DNA of 64,000 nt, taken from Piper betle. Its lineage: Eukaryota; Streptophyta; Magnoliopsida; Piperales; Piperaceae. Below the pieces are notes generated by a model that did not search any database, was not told the origin of the DNA, and saw only the letters and a list, made by a program, of their open reading frames with translations. The stretch lies in the NCBI GenBank assembly GCA_033002965.1, contig JAURVB010014063.1, forward strand, positions 1 through 64,000, given 5' to 3'. This document shows positions 48,105 to 57,896 of the stretch, one piece after another. Each line of letters starts with the position of its first letter. The stretch's first letter is position 1. The position numbers and the translations under genes are program-made.

Positions 48105-48790
48105 TCCCCCACGCCTTCTTCCCCGCCGCGATGCCGCCACTGCGCGTCGCCGCCGTTGCCGCTGCCGTCGCCGCCCGGTTGCCGATCGACCCTACCTAGC
48201 CCCGCCACGGCGTCGCCGTGCCACCCCGACCAACCCCGGCCGCTGCCAGGCCACTGCGACGCCGGAATCGCCGCGCCTAGCGCCGCGCACGGGTTGTGCC
48301 CGCGTCGCCGATCGTGCCGCCGGCGACCGTCGCCGCCGCGATCCAACTGTAGCCTCGACACCCTTGACCACCCAGCAACCCTCCCCGACCGGAGCAGAGG
48401 CCATCGCCGCCCAGAGCGGCCGGATCGAGCCACCCATCGCGCCGCCGCTCTGTTTTATCCATTTTCCGGTGAGCTGCCACCTCCGTTGGCCGCGTCGACC
48501 TCGTAGATGAGTCGGGCTCGCCGAGCCGGTTCCGAGGGTACCCAACACGACCCCTTTCCGGCTAGTAGACGCCACCGGCAATAGTCGCCGGAAAACCACC
48601 GGAAGTCGCCGGAAAACCGCCCGCAACTGCCGGGAAACCGCCGGAAATCGGAATTTCTGGAATTCGCCGGAATTCACCGGATCTTCCGCGGGGCTCACCC
48701 GGTGGAGCCCGATCGAGCTTCGGACGCCGAGGAGCGCCGAATTCGAGCTTCGAGGCGCGCGACGGAACCCTAGCCGTCGCCGATTGCCGA
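48105..48790. repeat. Variable GC-rich block of LTR 4
   Basis: Very high GC with many CG dinucleotides. At 48580-48680 short tandem words around CGCCGGAAA repeat every 10-15 bp, and the mirrored version is seen in LTR 6 at 61735-61815. Long open frames on both strands (47977-48510, 48192-48698 minus) follow from the scarcity of stop codons and show no domain. Its length differs strongly between family members, accounting for most LTR length variation. Confidence 0.75.
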
Positions 48791-48799
48791 CGACGTGAG

Positions 48800-49275
48800 G
48801 TATAATTACCTCCGATTGATTTATTTAAAATTGATGATTATTAGCATAGCATGGTAGCATGGACTTATTATTTATCATGATAATGCCTAATTACTGATGA
48901 AGTAATGATTGTATGATTTGAGGGATTGTAAATGAATAGTAAGTGAGCTAATGAGATCGAATGAGTTGGAGCATGATAAGTGATCATGATGTAATTTAGA
49001 AAAAACAGAATAAAATATAGTATAAATAGTTTGAGTTAGGATTATTCTCCTTCAGGATTATTTGACTATGATGGATATTTATTATGTCGTGTGTGGTATT
49101 CATTGATTTTGATGCATCATTTAGTTAGCGGGCGTTAGTATTTAGTTTTGACGTGTAGGTACGAAGTAGGAGCTCGCCGCCTAGGCGCGACGACACGCTT
49201 GGAGCTTCTACCAGGTCCGTTTAGGACTCGTCTTGTTTTACGCTTTCTATTGTATGTTTATGTTATTATTTGCAG
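48800..49275 (+). other. Intron-like segment between GC block and promoter (LTR 4)
   Basis: GC-rich sequence ending GTGAG is followed by GTATAATTA, a good splice donor, and the AT-rich stretch ends TTATTATTTGCAG before GACGGG, a good acceptor. LTR 6 has the same pair at 61590 and 61102 (minus). LTR 3 has GAGAG/GTATAATT at about 50963 and a TTTGTAG acceptor at about 47546. Splicing is inference; only the sites are seen. Confidence 0.35.
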
Positions 49276-49277
49276 GA

Positions 49278-49315
49278 CGGGTTAAGTGGTGTTTTATTGG
49301 ATCCCACTTAACTCG
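49278..49315 (+). other. Conserved U3 inverted repeat (LTR 4)
   Basis: CGGGTTAAGTGG (49278-49289) pairs with CCACTTAACTCG (49304-49315), with one G-T wobble in twelve pairs. Confidence 0.75.
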
Positions 49316-49440
49316 GGTCATTTAACCGAATATTTTCCGGATTAATAACCCCTCGAGGATGAGATCCCTCGAGGATGATTTCGAAAACAAGATCCACCAC
49401 AAGTTGCCTTCGGGCCTATTATATGAATCCCTTCCCAGGC

Positions 49441-49452
49441 CTATATATATAG
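49441..49452 (+). promoter_or_regulatory. LTR core promoter TATA box (LTR 4)
   Basis: CTATATATATAG, then ATCGAGTTTTCAGTGAGACG. This block is the most conserved part of the family, suggesting the U3/R boundary lies here. Confidence 0.65.
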
Positions 49453-52146
49453 TTTTATCGAGTTTTCAGTGAGACGAGAGATGGAGAAACCGACTGCACG
49501 TACCATGCAGAGGATGCCGTGACAGTCAAAGCGGGCTCTGGATTAGTGCCAGCGGACTGTTCCATTCCCGAGGGATCCTGACAACTCCGCGTTTGAGTTC
49601 CTCACACCCGGAGAACGTGGAGGTTTACGGGTACTGTTTAGTACAGCGCATGTCCGGACTTGTGGTTCAAAGGGTACTAAAGGCGACTGCCTGAGAGTAC
49701 TCGGCCTTCGTGCTCAAGGCCAGGAGAGATATGGAGGTTCGGAGAGGGCTTAGGATAAAGTTTCATGAGAAGTACTGAAAAAGAAGTGCTGAGAGTAGCA
49801 CAGTACAGCAGCAGAGCAGTAAGTTCGGGATGCTACCGGGTCTGCAGCCCAGTGGCTCCTCAGTAGTGCCCTTCAGAGTGTTCTTGAGGAAGTATATGGT
49901 TTTCTTTCATATGAGAGTTTGCTCTCATAGCCAGTTTGTTATAGTTATTTTATTTTCCGGACCAGTAACGCTTGTTACTGACGTTTTTCTTATATATATG
50001 TAGGTGATAAGCACGAGATGGATGAGCCAGCTTGGACGGAGGAGCAATGAGGTCTTGTACACACACACATGTTAGATTTTTGAATGTTTAATTTTGTGTA
50101 TTATGTTATTATATTGTGAATGAAGTGGAATGCTAAGACATAGTATGATATGATTTAATGTTATGAGATGATGATAAGATATGATGACGTGACATGATCG
50201 AACGCTAAGAAACGATGACAGAATGTGAGATATGAACAGATTGTGTGAATGAAGTGGCGTGATATATATAGATACATGTTTATATGTATACTTGTATATA
50301 TTATTTTGACAGGGTGGACCCTAATCGCACTTTTAGGGAGACCCTGTCTGTTTTATTTCAGAATTTTGATCGTAACTGTATTGGTGTGTATTTTGAATTG
50401 CTTGCCATTCATGTAGTACCATGTTAGGATTTTTCGTATTTATTCATTCATGATGGATCGTATCTTCATCTTAAGACGCCGAGATTGGATCCACATGAAT
50501 TAGGTTCGGGTTAGCCGACCTAACCGGGGCCTGTAACATGCCGGTTCGGTTCACGAGCGTGAACCGGATTTGGGGTGTTACACCTAGGCAGCTAGGTCCT
50601 ACTCCGTACCTATACATCAAATCTAGAAGCTAACGCCCGCTAACTGAATGATGCATCCACTCGCCATGAACATTACACCCAACACAATCATATCCATCAC
50701 AATCAACAATCATCAATGTGAAGTAATTCTAGCTCATCCTATTCATACCAATTCTATTACGTTTTTCTAAGCTACGTTGTAATCAATTATCATGCTCAAA
50801 TTTAATTTACTTAATTAGATTACTAACATTCATTTACTATTAATCACATCATGCAACTTATCGCTTCATTCATAATTACGCATTAATCATAGCAATTAAT
50901 CAATCCTAACATGTAATGCTAACAATCATTAATTTTAAATAATTAAATCAGAGGTAATTATACCTCTCGTCATCGAAAATTGGTGACGGCTAGGGTTTTT
51001 TGTTCGTCTAGGAGCTCGAATCCGGCGCTCGTCGGCATCCAAAGTTTGATCGGTTTGGACTGGATGAGCTCCGCAGAAGATCCAGCGAATTCCAGCAAAT
51101 CTGGTTTTCTGGTAAGGTTCCGGCGGTTTCAGTGTTTTTCTAGTATCTTTCTGGCGGTTTTCTGATGGTAATCGTCGACGACGTCTACTAGCAGGATAGG
51201 GGTCATATTGAGTACCATTGGCAACGGCTCAGCGAGCCCGACGCATCTACTACGTCGATGTGGTCGGCGGCAGCAGCAATGGGTGACTAGATCTAGCCGG
51301 CTTGGACGGCGATGAGCTCCACTTCGATCGGGGAGGGTCATGGATTGGTCAACAATGTCAAAGCGGTGATTGGACGGCGATGGCGACAGTCGCCGGCAGT
51401 GGAATCGACAATGCGAGCGCAATGCGGGCACGGCACTAGGCATGGCGATCCGGCATCTTGGAGGCCAATCGATGGCTGAGAGCAGCTTGGGGTGGCACGG
51501 CAATGCTGCGGCGCAGCTAGGTGGTGTCGATCGATGGCCGGATGGTGTCGGCGGCAGTGGCGGCGACGACACGCAAAGAGTGGCGCAGCTGTGATCTAGG
51601 TTTGGGGAAAAAGAATAAGGGTTAAGGGTGATCGGTGGCAATGTCGTAAATAAGACTGACTTATCTCCGACTCAAGTCAAGAATAATAACTAAGTTGTAG
51701 AAAATCCTTTAAAAAATACAGAAAAATCAGGAAAAATCTAATAAAATAAAACAAACACCACAACATCATAATGACATGCTCTATAACTAATAACCCATCC
51801 AAACTACCCCATATAGTGTCCTGACACTGTAAACGGCCTAAAACTAATTCTACGATCCACTATATATAAAATAAAATAAAATAGCTGGCATACTCTCATA
51901 AATTCTGATAACTCATTCTTTTCTGTTATATTCATGACATTATTATCATATGCTCGGGTATACATGATCCTCACAACTCATACATGCGAACCCGCGTTAG
52001 CTCTGTACACGTGTTCTGAAATAAACTCGACTCGAACCAACGGCTAAACCGATCGGTTCATAAGTATAAAACTCTAACTTGGATCGCGGATTTCAACAAC
52101 TCTTTTTTTCAATAGTGAAAACCATCGATACTATTTCCAATAATAT

Positions 52147-52546
52147 TTTAAGAGCCATATACATGAGCTACATCTTGTATAGCTTATATGAACTACACTT
52201 TTATTTTTAGCAATTTAATGGATCTCATAATTCAAAAATTACATAGATAAATAAAAAATAAATAATAAGCGTAATTTTAAAATTTCAACACGATCTAATA
52301 TTTTCAAGTATTTCATCTTAATTATCAAAGTAATTGTAATGAAAATTGATTTCAAAATGTCTATTAATTGTTCATTTTTTAAAATTTAAAACTAGGTAAT
52401 AATAATGTTAAAAGAAAAGAAAATTTTATCAATCTCCTACGAATGCACCTTAATTTTAATATATATAAATTTTATTTTATAAAACTCACTAAAAAATTGT
52501 TCAAATTAAACATATAACTTATATAAGTTATACTAGGCATAGCTCC
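52147..52546. mobile_element. Candidate MITE with imperfect inverted ends
   Basis: The left end ATTTTAAGAGCCATATA and the complement of the right end, ATTTTATAGGAGCTATG, are similar, and CTTATATGAACT/CTTATATAAGTT lie further in. The interior is AT-rich and non-coding. No clear target duplication could be settled, so this stays tentative. Confidence 0.35.
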
Positions 52547-53379
52547 TATAAAATTTTCCCATATTATAATAGTATGTTGAGATGTCTTCTATCAGTGAAT
52601 AAGAAAATATATACTAAATAAATTATATCTTGCCATAGCAAGGTCCAATTTTAAATTAGTTATGCTATAGAATTAATAAGTTAAAATATTAATTCAGAAA
52701 CAAAATTTTAAAATTAACATCCTTGGACCGTGCAAAAATAAATCCATATGACCCTAAAAATTAATATTAAATTCCATAGAGATTTCATCGATAGCCTGCA
52801 CGTAGTCATTATCTAGTTTTTATTAAATTCTTATATGGAAAACTAATTTACTTACGTAAACAATCTAAAATTGGTGGAGATGAGACGATAAAGTACGAGC
52901 CGGAGACTACTTGATTTGACTACTCAAACATTAAATCAAGAATTTTTTAAAAAGAGTCTGGACAGTGCAAAATTGTGTTTAATTAAAATTTAAATGGTTT
53001 TTATTATGCCGGATATACTCACACTAATTATAATTTTTAGCAAATGCCTCTTTGTTAATAAAATGCTCCAATAAATAATGATGTGGCATCAAAAAATTAT
53101 GGAGGGCCGCTTTCAATGCATAGGTCCACGTCCATATATAAAATATAGACCGCCGGACATTTTTATATATATTATAATAGTATCCCTAAAAATTATAAAA
53201 ACTCGCGAACACATAAGGGACCACTAGTATTTGCAGACATGTCCGTAACATTTCAAATTAAAAATTAAAATGGTTTCTTCTTATCTAATATTATTTTCAC
53301 ATTACGAATAATATTCATTTGTTTTACATAGATTTCAACATTATCTTTTTAAAAATATATGGTTCTCTAAATTATAAAT

Positions 53380-53800
53380 ATGTATAATTTTATTTTAAAT
53401 CTTAATTCTGTAGTAAGAAATGAAGATATTTTTAACTTAAGATTTAAGTTATATTTTTAAATATTAATTTTTTGCATAATTAAGAATATATTATTGATTT
53501 ACTATATGTGCGAAAAATTTTGAGTGGGTAGTGAAAAAGAAGGGATGTGTTTTTGGCTTATGATAAAATAATTCTAAGACGTTGATTTACTAAATATGTT
53601 AGAACTTTTTTATTATAAATTTTAAGTGTATTTTAAGAAATGAAAGATATTTTCAATTTAAGATTACATTATATTTTTAAATATGACTTTTGGTATAACT
53701 AAGAATATATTGTTAATTTGTTACCGGTATTAGAAATTTTAAGTATGCTGTGAAAGGAGAATGGATGTGTCAATGGCTTATTACAGAAAAAGTTCCAAAT
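53380..53800. repeat. Degenerate 220-bp tandem duplication
   Basis: AAGAAATGAAGATATTTT at 53415 and AAGAAATGAAAGATATTTT at 53635 start aligned stretches that also share TTAAGATT, AAGAATATATT, a GTGAAA-GGATGTGT block and ATGGCTTAT-like ends. Confidence 0.75.
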
Positions 53801-54050
53801 TATGAAAATCAGATCCACTATATAAGAAATTGTTTTGTTAGTTCGTATCTGTAAAAAATAATTGCTGACAAACATGAAAAAGATGCGTGCACAGCACGGC
53901 GGTGTCAGTATTAATTTTACGGAGACGGCTTGGATGGGGCGGACAGAACGGTGACTGCGGCACCTTGATGGTATGGAATTTGGATAAATCAATACCACAA
54001 AAATGAAACACTTTCAATAAAACACGATATATAGTACAATGAATCGATTT

Positions 54051-54890
54051 TCTAGGAGTGGGAATCGGAATCGAATCGGTCTGAATCGGCTAAGAATCGG
54101 TTCAGTCGAATCGGTCCAAATTAATTTAATCGGTCATATATAATACTCTGATAATTTATAATATAAATATATTAAAATTGGGTATTAATGTTATTTTGAT
54201 ATTATTCTGTATATTATAGTTTCTGATATTTTTAAATATTTTTTAAGATTTTTTTTTAAATTATTTAGAATTAATTATTATTTTTGACTCGAATTAGACT
54301 CGAGTCAACTTTTAATTACGAGAATGCCATTCTTACCCCCGCCGCCGCCGGCCCGGTCGGCGGCGAGTCTCGAGGCGGCGATGTCGGAGGATGTCTGGCA
54401 GCCGGTCGGACGAACAGCGGCCGGCCCGCAGTCGGCGGTGAGGCGGCCCGGAGCGGCGGCGAGTCGTGGCGAGTCGCGGCGAGTCGCGGCGATTCGTGCG
54501 TCACGGCCCGGATTCGGTCCGGCCACACTTCGGCGGCGACGTTGCGAGGTCGGGCCGGCGAGGTCGGTAGCCCGGTCGGCGGCGAGCCCGGAGTCGGGGA
54601 GCACGGCGGAGGGCGGAAACGGGGCGGCGGCGGGCAGACCGAGCGGCGGCGGCGCGGGGGAGCGGGGTTTGATTTTTAGGTTTTTAAAATCCAAATTACT
54701 ATTTTACCCATGCTTAAACAACTTAATAAAATCATACCTAAGGTATTTTAGTAATTTCATTAAAAAACCGATTCCGATTCCGAGTTAAATCGGTCGGAAT
54801 CGGCCAAACTCGGCCGATTCGAGGCTCGATTCAGGGCCGACCGAGTCGGTCCCGAAATCGGATCGGCGCGATAGCAGTGCCACATGAAAA
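54051..54890 (+). mobile_element. Second hAT-like element with LTR-related interior
   Basis: Left subterminal zone CTAGGAGTGGGAATCGGAAT with many GAATCGG words. Right zone 54768-54870 has CCGATTCCGATTCC and CGGTCGGAATCGG. Between them lie an AT-rich module (54150-54290), GACTCGAATTAGACTCGAGT, then CAACTTTTAATTACGAGAAT (identical to 14899-14918) and a GC-rich block (54335-54665). The block gives long meaningless frames on both strands. The exact right end and an 8-bp duplication could not be fixed. It lies about 190 bp beyond the 3' end of the BAHD gene. Confidence 0.6.
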
Positions 54891-55075
54891 TCCGTTAGTC
54901 AACGACGTGACTCGCTCTGGAGATTTAAATCTTCGTTAAGATATGGAGATTTGGAAGAAGATATTACATTTATGCGACATGCATCGTCTATCGTCTTTAG
55001 TATTAATAAGTAGCATTTGCATGAAAAGCATATACATATCAGCATAACTTAATGATCACCGCACCATGCAATCTC

Positions 55076-56434
55076 TCACAGTGCAGAAATGATCATCTCT
55101 GCGGGTAGCTTCTCATCTATCGATGGCGGCTGGGAGAGCATCTTCTTGACCTCTATTCTGAATCTCCCCATGGCCAGTCCCGGCAGGCAGATGGGCACCA
55201 AGATCCCTTCTTCTCCATCCCTGTTCTTGAAAGCCACCAAGTAGCTAATCATCTCCTCTCCTTCGTCGGCAGGACCACCATACGCCGCATCTCCCCAACC
55301 CCAGTCCAGGCCCTTGAACCCCGAATACCGAATGTCTGACACCACATACGTCTTAGCCACCGTGTAATGGGGCCGCCCCGTTTGCACCAGCAGGTCCGCC
55401 GTCGACCTCATGTACTCCTCCGACACCTTCCCTTTCACCTTCCTCACCAGTTCCACCGCGTACCCGAGCGGGTTCCCGCACAGCCGCCCCACCGTCGTCA
55501 CCACACCCGGCAACGACACGGCGTTGCCATAGAAGCCTTGGGACAGCGGCGGATTGAACATTGAGCGCGAGTTCATGGCGATGATGAGGCGCGCGTCCTC
55601 CTCCGCCGGCGTCTGGAGGGCCGCGGAGCGACACTTCCAGAGGCAAGCGGTGAGGATCTCGAAGGTGGAGGCCACATTGCGGAGGTGGTGCGGGAGCTGT
55701 GCTCGGAGCGCCGTTAGGTCGGCACTGCGGAAGAAAAGCGAGTCGTGAGCCGGCGCATCTGACGGCGCATCGGATACCGATACGGGATCGAACTCACGGT
55801 GCACGCACGTCACCCGTGGCGGGCTGCGCGCGCACAGCCGCTCCCGCTCCCATGCTGGGAGCACCGACGGTGCCGAGGCCCCGCGGGCCATCTCCGCAGC
55901 AGCGGACAGGAAAATGCCCGTCCCCGGCGCGTCGCTGATGACATGGTTGTGCCGGACGGCGACGACGAACCCGCCGCAGGCCAGCCGGGTGACCTGCACC
56001 AGCATCAACGGCGAGTCGAGGACGCTCGCCGAGCCGGGAACGTCGTACAAGAGCTCGTCGAGACCGGGGAAAGGTGGGTAGAGGGCCTCACCGAACTGGC
56101 TCAAGTGAACGTCGGCGTCGGCCTCGACGAACAGTATGCCCTCGCCGGTGCACTCGAGGTTGAGCTTCTTGTTGGGTCCTTCCCGGATACGCCCGGCATA
56201 AGGATAGTAGTAGACCATGGCCTTCGAGAGTCCCCGTCGGATGGCCTCGGCGGGGTCTATGCCGGCCATGGAGGTGTTTGCCGGGTAGAACCAAATGCCC
56301 TTCATCAGTAGGCGCAACCCGCCCTGATCGTCGATGTCTGAGAGCTGCTTCCACTCATAAGACGTCGGCTCTGCCGGAGTGATGAGCTTCGGCATGTGCC
56401 TGGTGACGTTGAAGTTGAGCTGGGAAGGAGCCAT
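55076..56434 (-). CDS. BAHD acyltransferase, benzyl-alcohol benzoyltransferase-like
   Basis: A complete, uninterrupted 452-codon frame. BAHD enzymes (PF02458) transfer an acyl group from acyl-CoA to an alcohol or amine in the cytosol. The catalytic HxxxD is His164-Asp168 (HVISD), deprotonating the acceptor. The structural DFGWG motif is DWGWG at 377-381. YYPYAGR (76-82) and NPPLSQGFYGN (294-304) are further family landmarks. Total length and the ECTGEGILFVEADADV segment (94-109) point to the clade of benzyl alcohol O-benzoyltransferase/HSR201-like proteins, which make volatile or defence esters; the real substrate cannot be read from sequence. Third positions are strongly G/C, unlike the AT-rich flanks. 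No signal peptide or membrane segment. The start ATG lies about 100 bp after a TATA box; the stop is TGA at 55076-55078. Overlapping frames on the opposite strand are shadows. It is the only intact gene here. Confidence 0.93.
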   Translation of the reverse strand: MAPSQLNFNVTRHMPKLITPAEPTSYEWKQLSDIDDQGGLRLLMKGIWFYPANTSMAGIDPAEAIRRGLSKAMVYYYPYAGRIREGPNKKLNLECTGEGILFVEADADVHLSQFGEALYPPFPGLDELLYDVPGSASVLDSPLMLVQVTRLACGGFVVAVRHNHVISDAPGTGIFLSAAAEMARGASAPSVLPAWERERLCARSPPRVTCVHREFDPVSVSDAPSDAPAHDSLFFRSADLTALRAQLPHHLRNVASTFEILTACLWKCRSAALQTPAEEDARLIIAMNSRSMFNPPLSQGFYGNAVSLPGVVTTVGRLCGNPLGYAVELVRKVKGKVSEEYMRSTADLLVQTGRPHYTVAKTYVVSDIRYSGFKGLDWGWGDAAYGGPADEGEEMISYLVAFKNRDGEEGILVPICLPGLAMGRFRIEVKKMLSQPPSIDEKLPAEMIISAL

Positions 56435-56536
56435 TGTGTATGTATGGTCCCGGACTTTGGAGAGTGTTGAGGGTTAAGGAGCTCGCGTGTCTGATGGTTA
56501 TAATTAGGAGTTGGGAGGGAGAGCGATGTGTGGCTG

Positions 56537-56546
56537 CTTTATATAG
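56537..56546 (-). promoter_or_regulatory. TATA box of the BAHD gene
   Basis: CTATATAAAG on the minus strand, 103-112 bp upstream of the ATG, which leaves a 5' UTR of about 70-80 nt. It is the only canonical TATA motif in the near upstream region. Confidence 0.72.
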
Positions 56547-57028
56547 TTTTGTGGCGGTAACAAATGTTCGATTACTGGTTTCAGCCGTAGCCAACACGGA
56601 ATTATATGGATGGAGAATTTGGACTCTTACTGAAATATTCGATCGCCGCCTGCCGACTGCGCGAAGAATTTAGATTGATAGACTGTGTCAAAGATCTTAT
56701 ATTTGGGTTAACGATGATGTCGGATTGTTCATAAAAAAGTCCGTTTGTTGATATTAAAAAATACCTAACTCGCAAGGAAATTTTAATAATTTAAATTTAA
56801 AGTTCTTATGTGATTGTGGAATCATTAAAGTCTCCGCTACGATTTAAGAAAAGCAAATATATATATATATGCCTTTTGGTTTGGGAGTGAGTACTGTACA
56901 CACTCGCTTTTAAAATATGAAAATGAAAATGATTACCATAATTTAGAATGGATAATTGTTCGTAGGCCAAAATATTTACTTATGTTAATAAAAAGGAGTC
57001 AATAGACATTGTAATAAAAAGTAGGAGA
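56547..57028. other. Upstream region of the BAHD gene
   Basis: Non-coding, with a short TA repeat at about 56858-56871. No transposon end was identified before 57029, so about 480 bp may be native promoter sequence. No specific operator is claimed. Confidence 0.45.
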
Positions 57029-57896
57029 CACTTGTTGAAAAATAGCATTATTTGTCACAAAACTTCCTTGACAAATGTATGACATTCTTGCCAGGGTTTA
57101 TTTGTGTAAATTTTTTTGTCACGGTGATGGGTGACAAATATATGTATTAAAATATTTAACATGGCAATTTGTCATGGAAGACGTGTACCAAAATTTTGTC
57201 ATAATTCTCCTGCGGTAAAATCTGTGTTAAACGTTAAAAAAATTAGTTTAAAAAATTTTGACATATAGCTGTTTTTCACAGAAAGTCTGTATCCAAATTT
57301 TGACACGGTTCTTATGTACGTAGTAATAATACATGTGTCAAACATAAAAAATTAGAAAATAACAAATAAAAAATATAGCATTTTACCATGATTTATGCGA
57401 CCCATGCTTTTAAAAAAATATCTTGACTTAGCCACAATTATAACTGTGTCAAATATATTAACATTTAAAAAAATTTTGCCATAATTTTGAAACTGTTGAA
57501 AACGTGTCATATATGTTAACATTTTTTTTAAAAAAATTGCCTTGATTAAGAACCAATAACTGTAAAACGCCAAAATATTTACTCAAGGGACTGAAAGGTA
57601 TTATAATTAAATGTACTAGATATAACTAGAAAAATAGCATTCTTTGTCCCAAAACTGTGCCCATTATGTGAAAATGTCATTCTTTGTCACAAAACTTTGT
57701 CATGAAGGGGCTGAAAAAAGTTGTCACATTCTTGACGTGGTTCATATATGTCAAAATTTTTGTCACAGAAATGGATGACAAATGTCCATATAAAAACATT
57801 TAACACAACAATTTGTCATGTGCGATGTGTACTATAATTTTGCCATGGCTCTCATGTTTGTGTCAAACATTAAAAAAATTAAATAAAAAATATTTG
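57029..57896. repeat. Degenerate repeat array, CACTA-like subterminal sequence
   Basis: Words TTTGTCAC, GACAAATG, GTGTCAAA and TTAACA recur in both orientations roughly every 50-100 bp. CACTTGTTGAAAAATAGC (57029) and ACTAGAAAAATAGC (57626) resemble the start of plant CACTA inverted repeats, each followed by ATTMTTTGTC. Two larger copies (about 57030-57360 and 57620-57890) share their order of words. No transposase. The CACTA link is inference. Confidence 0.45.

Larger units (their letters stand above)
47641..50582 (+). mobile_element. Solo LTR 4 nested in LTR 3, target duplication CCTAG
   Basis: Starts TGTAAAACCCACGATTCGAG and ends GGATTTGGGGTGTTACA. CCTAG is present on both sides (47636-47640 and 50583-50587). 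Length 2,942 bp, among the best-preserved copies of the family. In order: an AT-rich U3 module with GACTCGAGTC (48047-48056), a GC-rich block (about 48105-48790), an intron-like AT-rich stretch (48800-49275), a hairpin (49278-49315), a TATA box (49441-49452), the conserved TTCAGTGAGACGAGAG block, a GACCAGTAACGCTTGTTAC repeat (about 49969) and the polypurine-flanked CACTTTTAGGGAGACCC (50329-50345). It has no coding region and no partner LTR. Confidence 0.94.
46223..52095 (-). mobile_element. Solo LTR 3, split by solo LTR 4, target duplication ACAAC
   Basis: Left part 46223-47640 and right part 50588-52095. The left edge TATAACACCCCAAATCCC and right edge GCGGATTTCA are the inverted family ends, flanked by ACAAC at 46218-46222 and 52096-52100. 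Without the insertion it measures about 2.93 kb, matching its siblings at 2.94-2.95 kb. It contains an inverted TATA promoter (about 47365-47376), the family hairpin (about 47503-47530) and a GC-rich block (about 50985-51640). LTR 4 entered near the conserved CCTAGGCGGCGAGCTC region. There are no internal genes. Confidence 0.92.
52101..54050. other. AT-rich intergenic sequence upstream of the hAT-like copy
   Basis: No coding frame with a known domain. Holds the candidate MITE at 52147-52546 and the 220-bp tandem duplication at 53380-53800. Confidence 0.5.

Noticed and set aside
47977..48698. Long open frames on both strands as genes
   Set aside because: They lie in the GC-rich block of an LTR, where stops are rare; the peptides are Arg/Pro/Ala-rich without domains and the block is not conserved between copies.
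46223..52095. LTRs 3 and 4 as an LTR pair
   Set aside because: They are in opposite orientation and LTR 4 lies within LTR 3 with a CCTAG duplication, so this is nesting, not a pair.
54284..54788. Overlapping Gly/Arg- and Pro-rich frames near the BAHD gene
   Set aside because: They belong to the GC-rich block of the second hAT-like copy; all frames are open because of composition.
55353..56597. Additional frames antisense to or overlapping the BAHD gene
   Set aside because: They are shadows of a GC3-rich coding sequence and match no known protein pattern.
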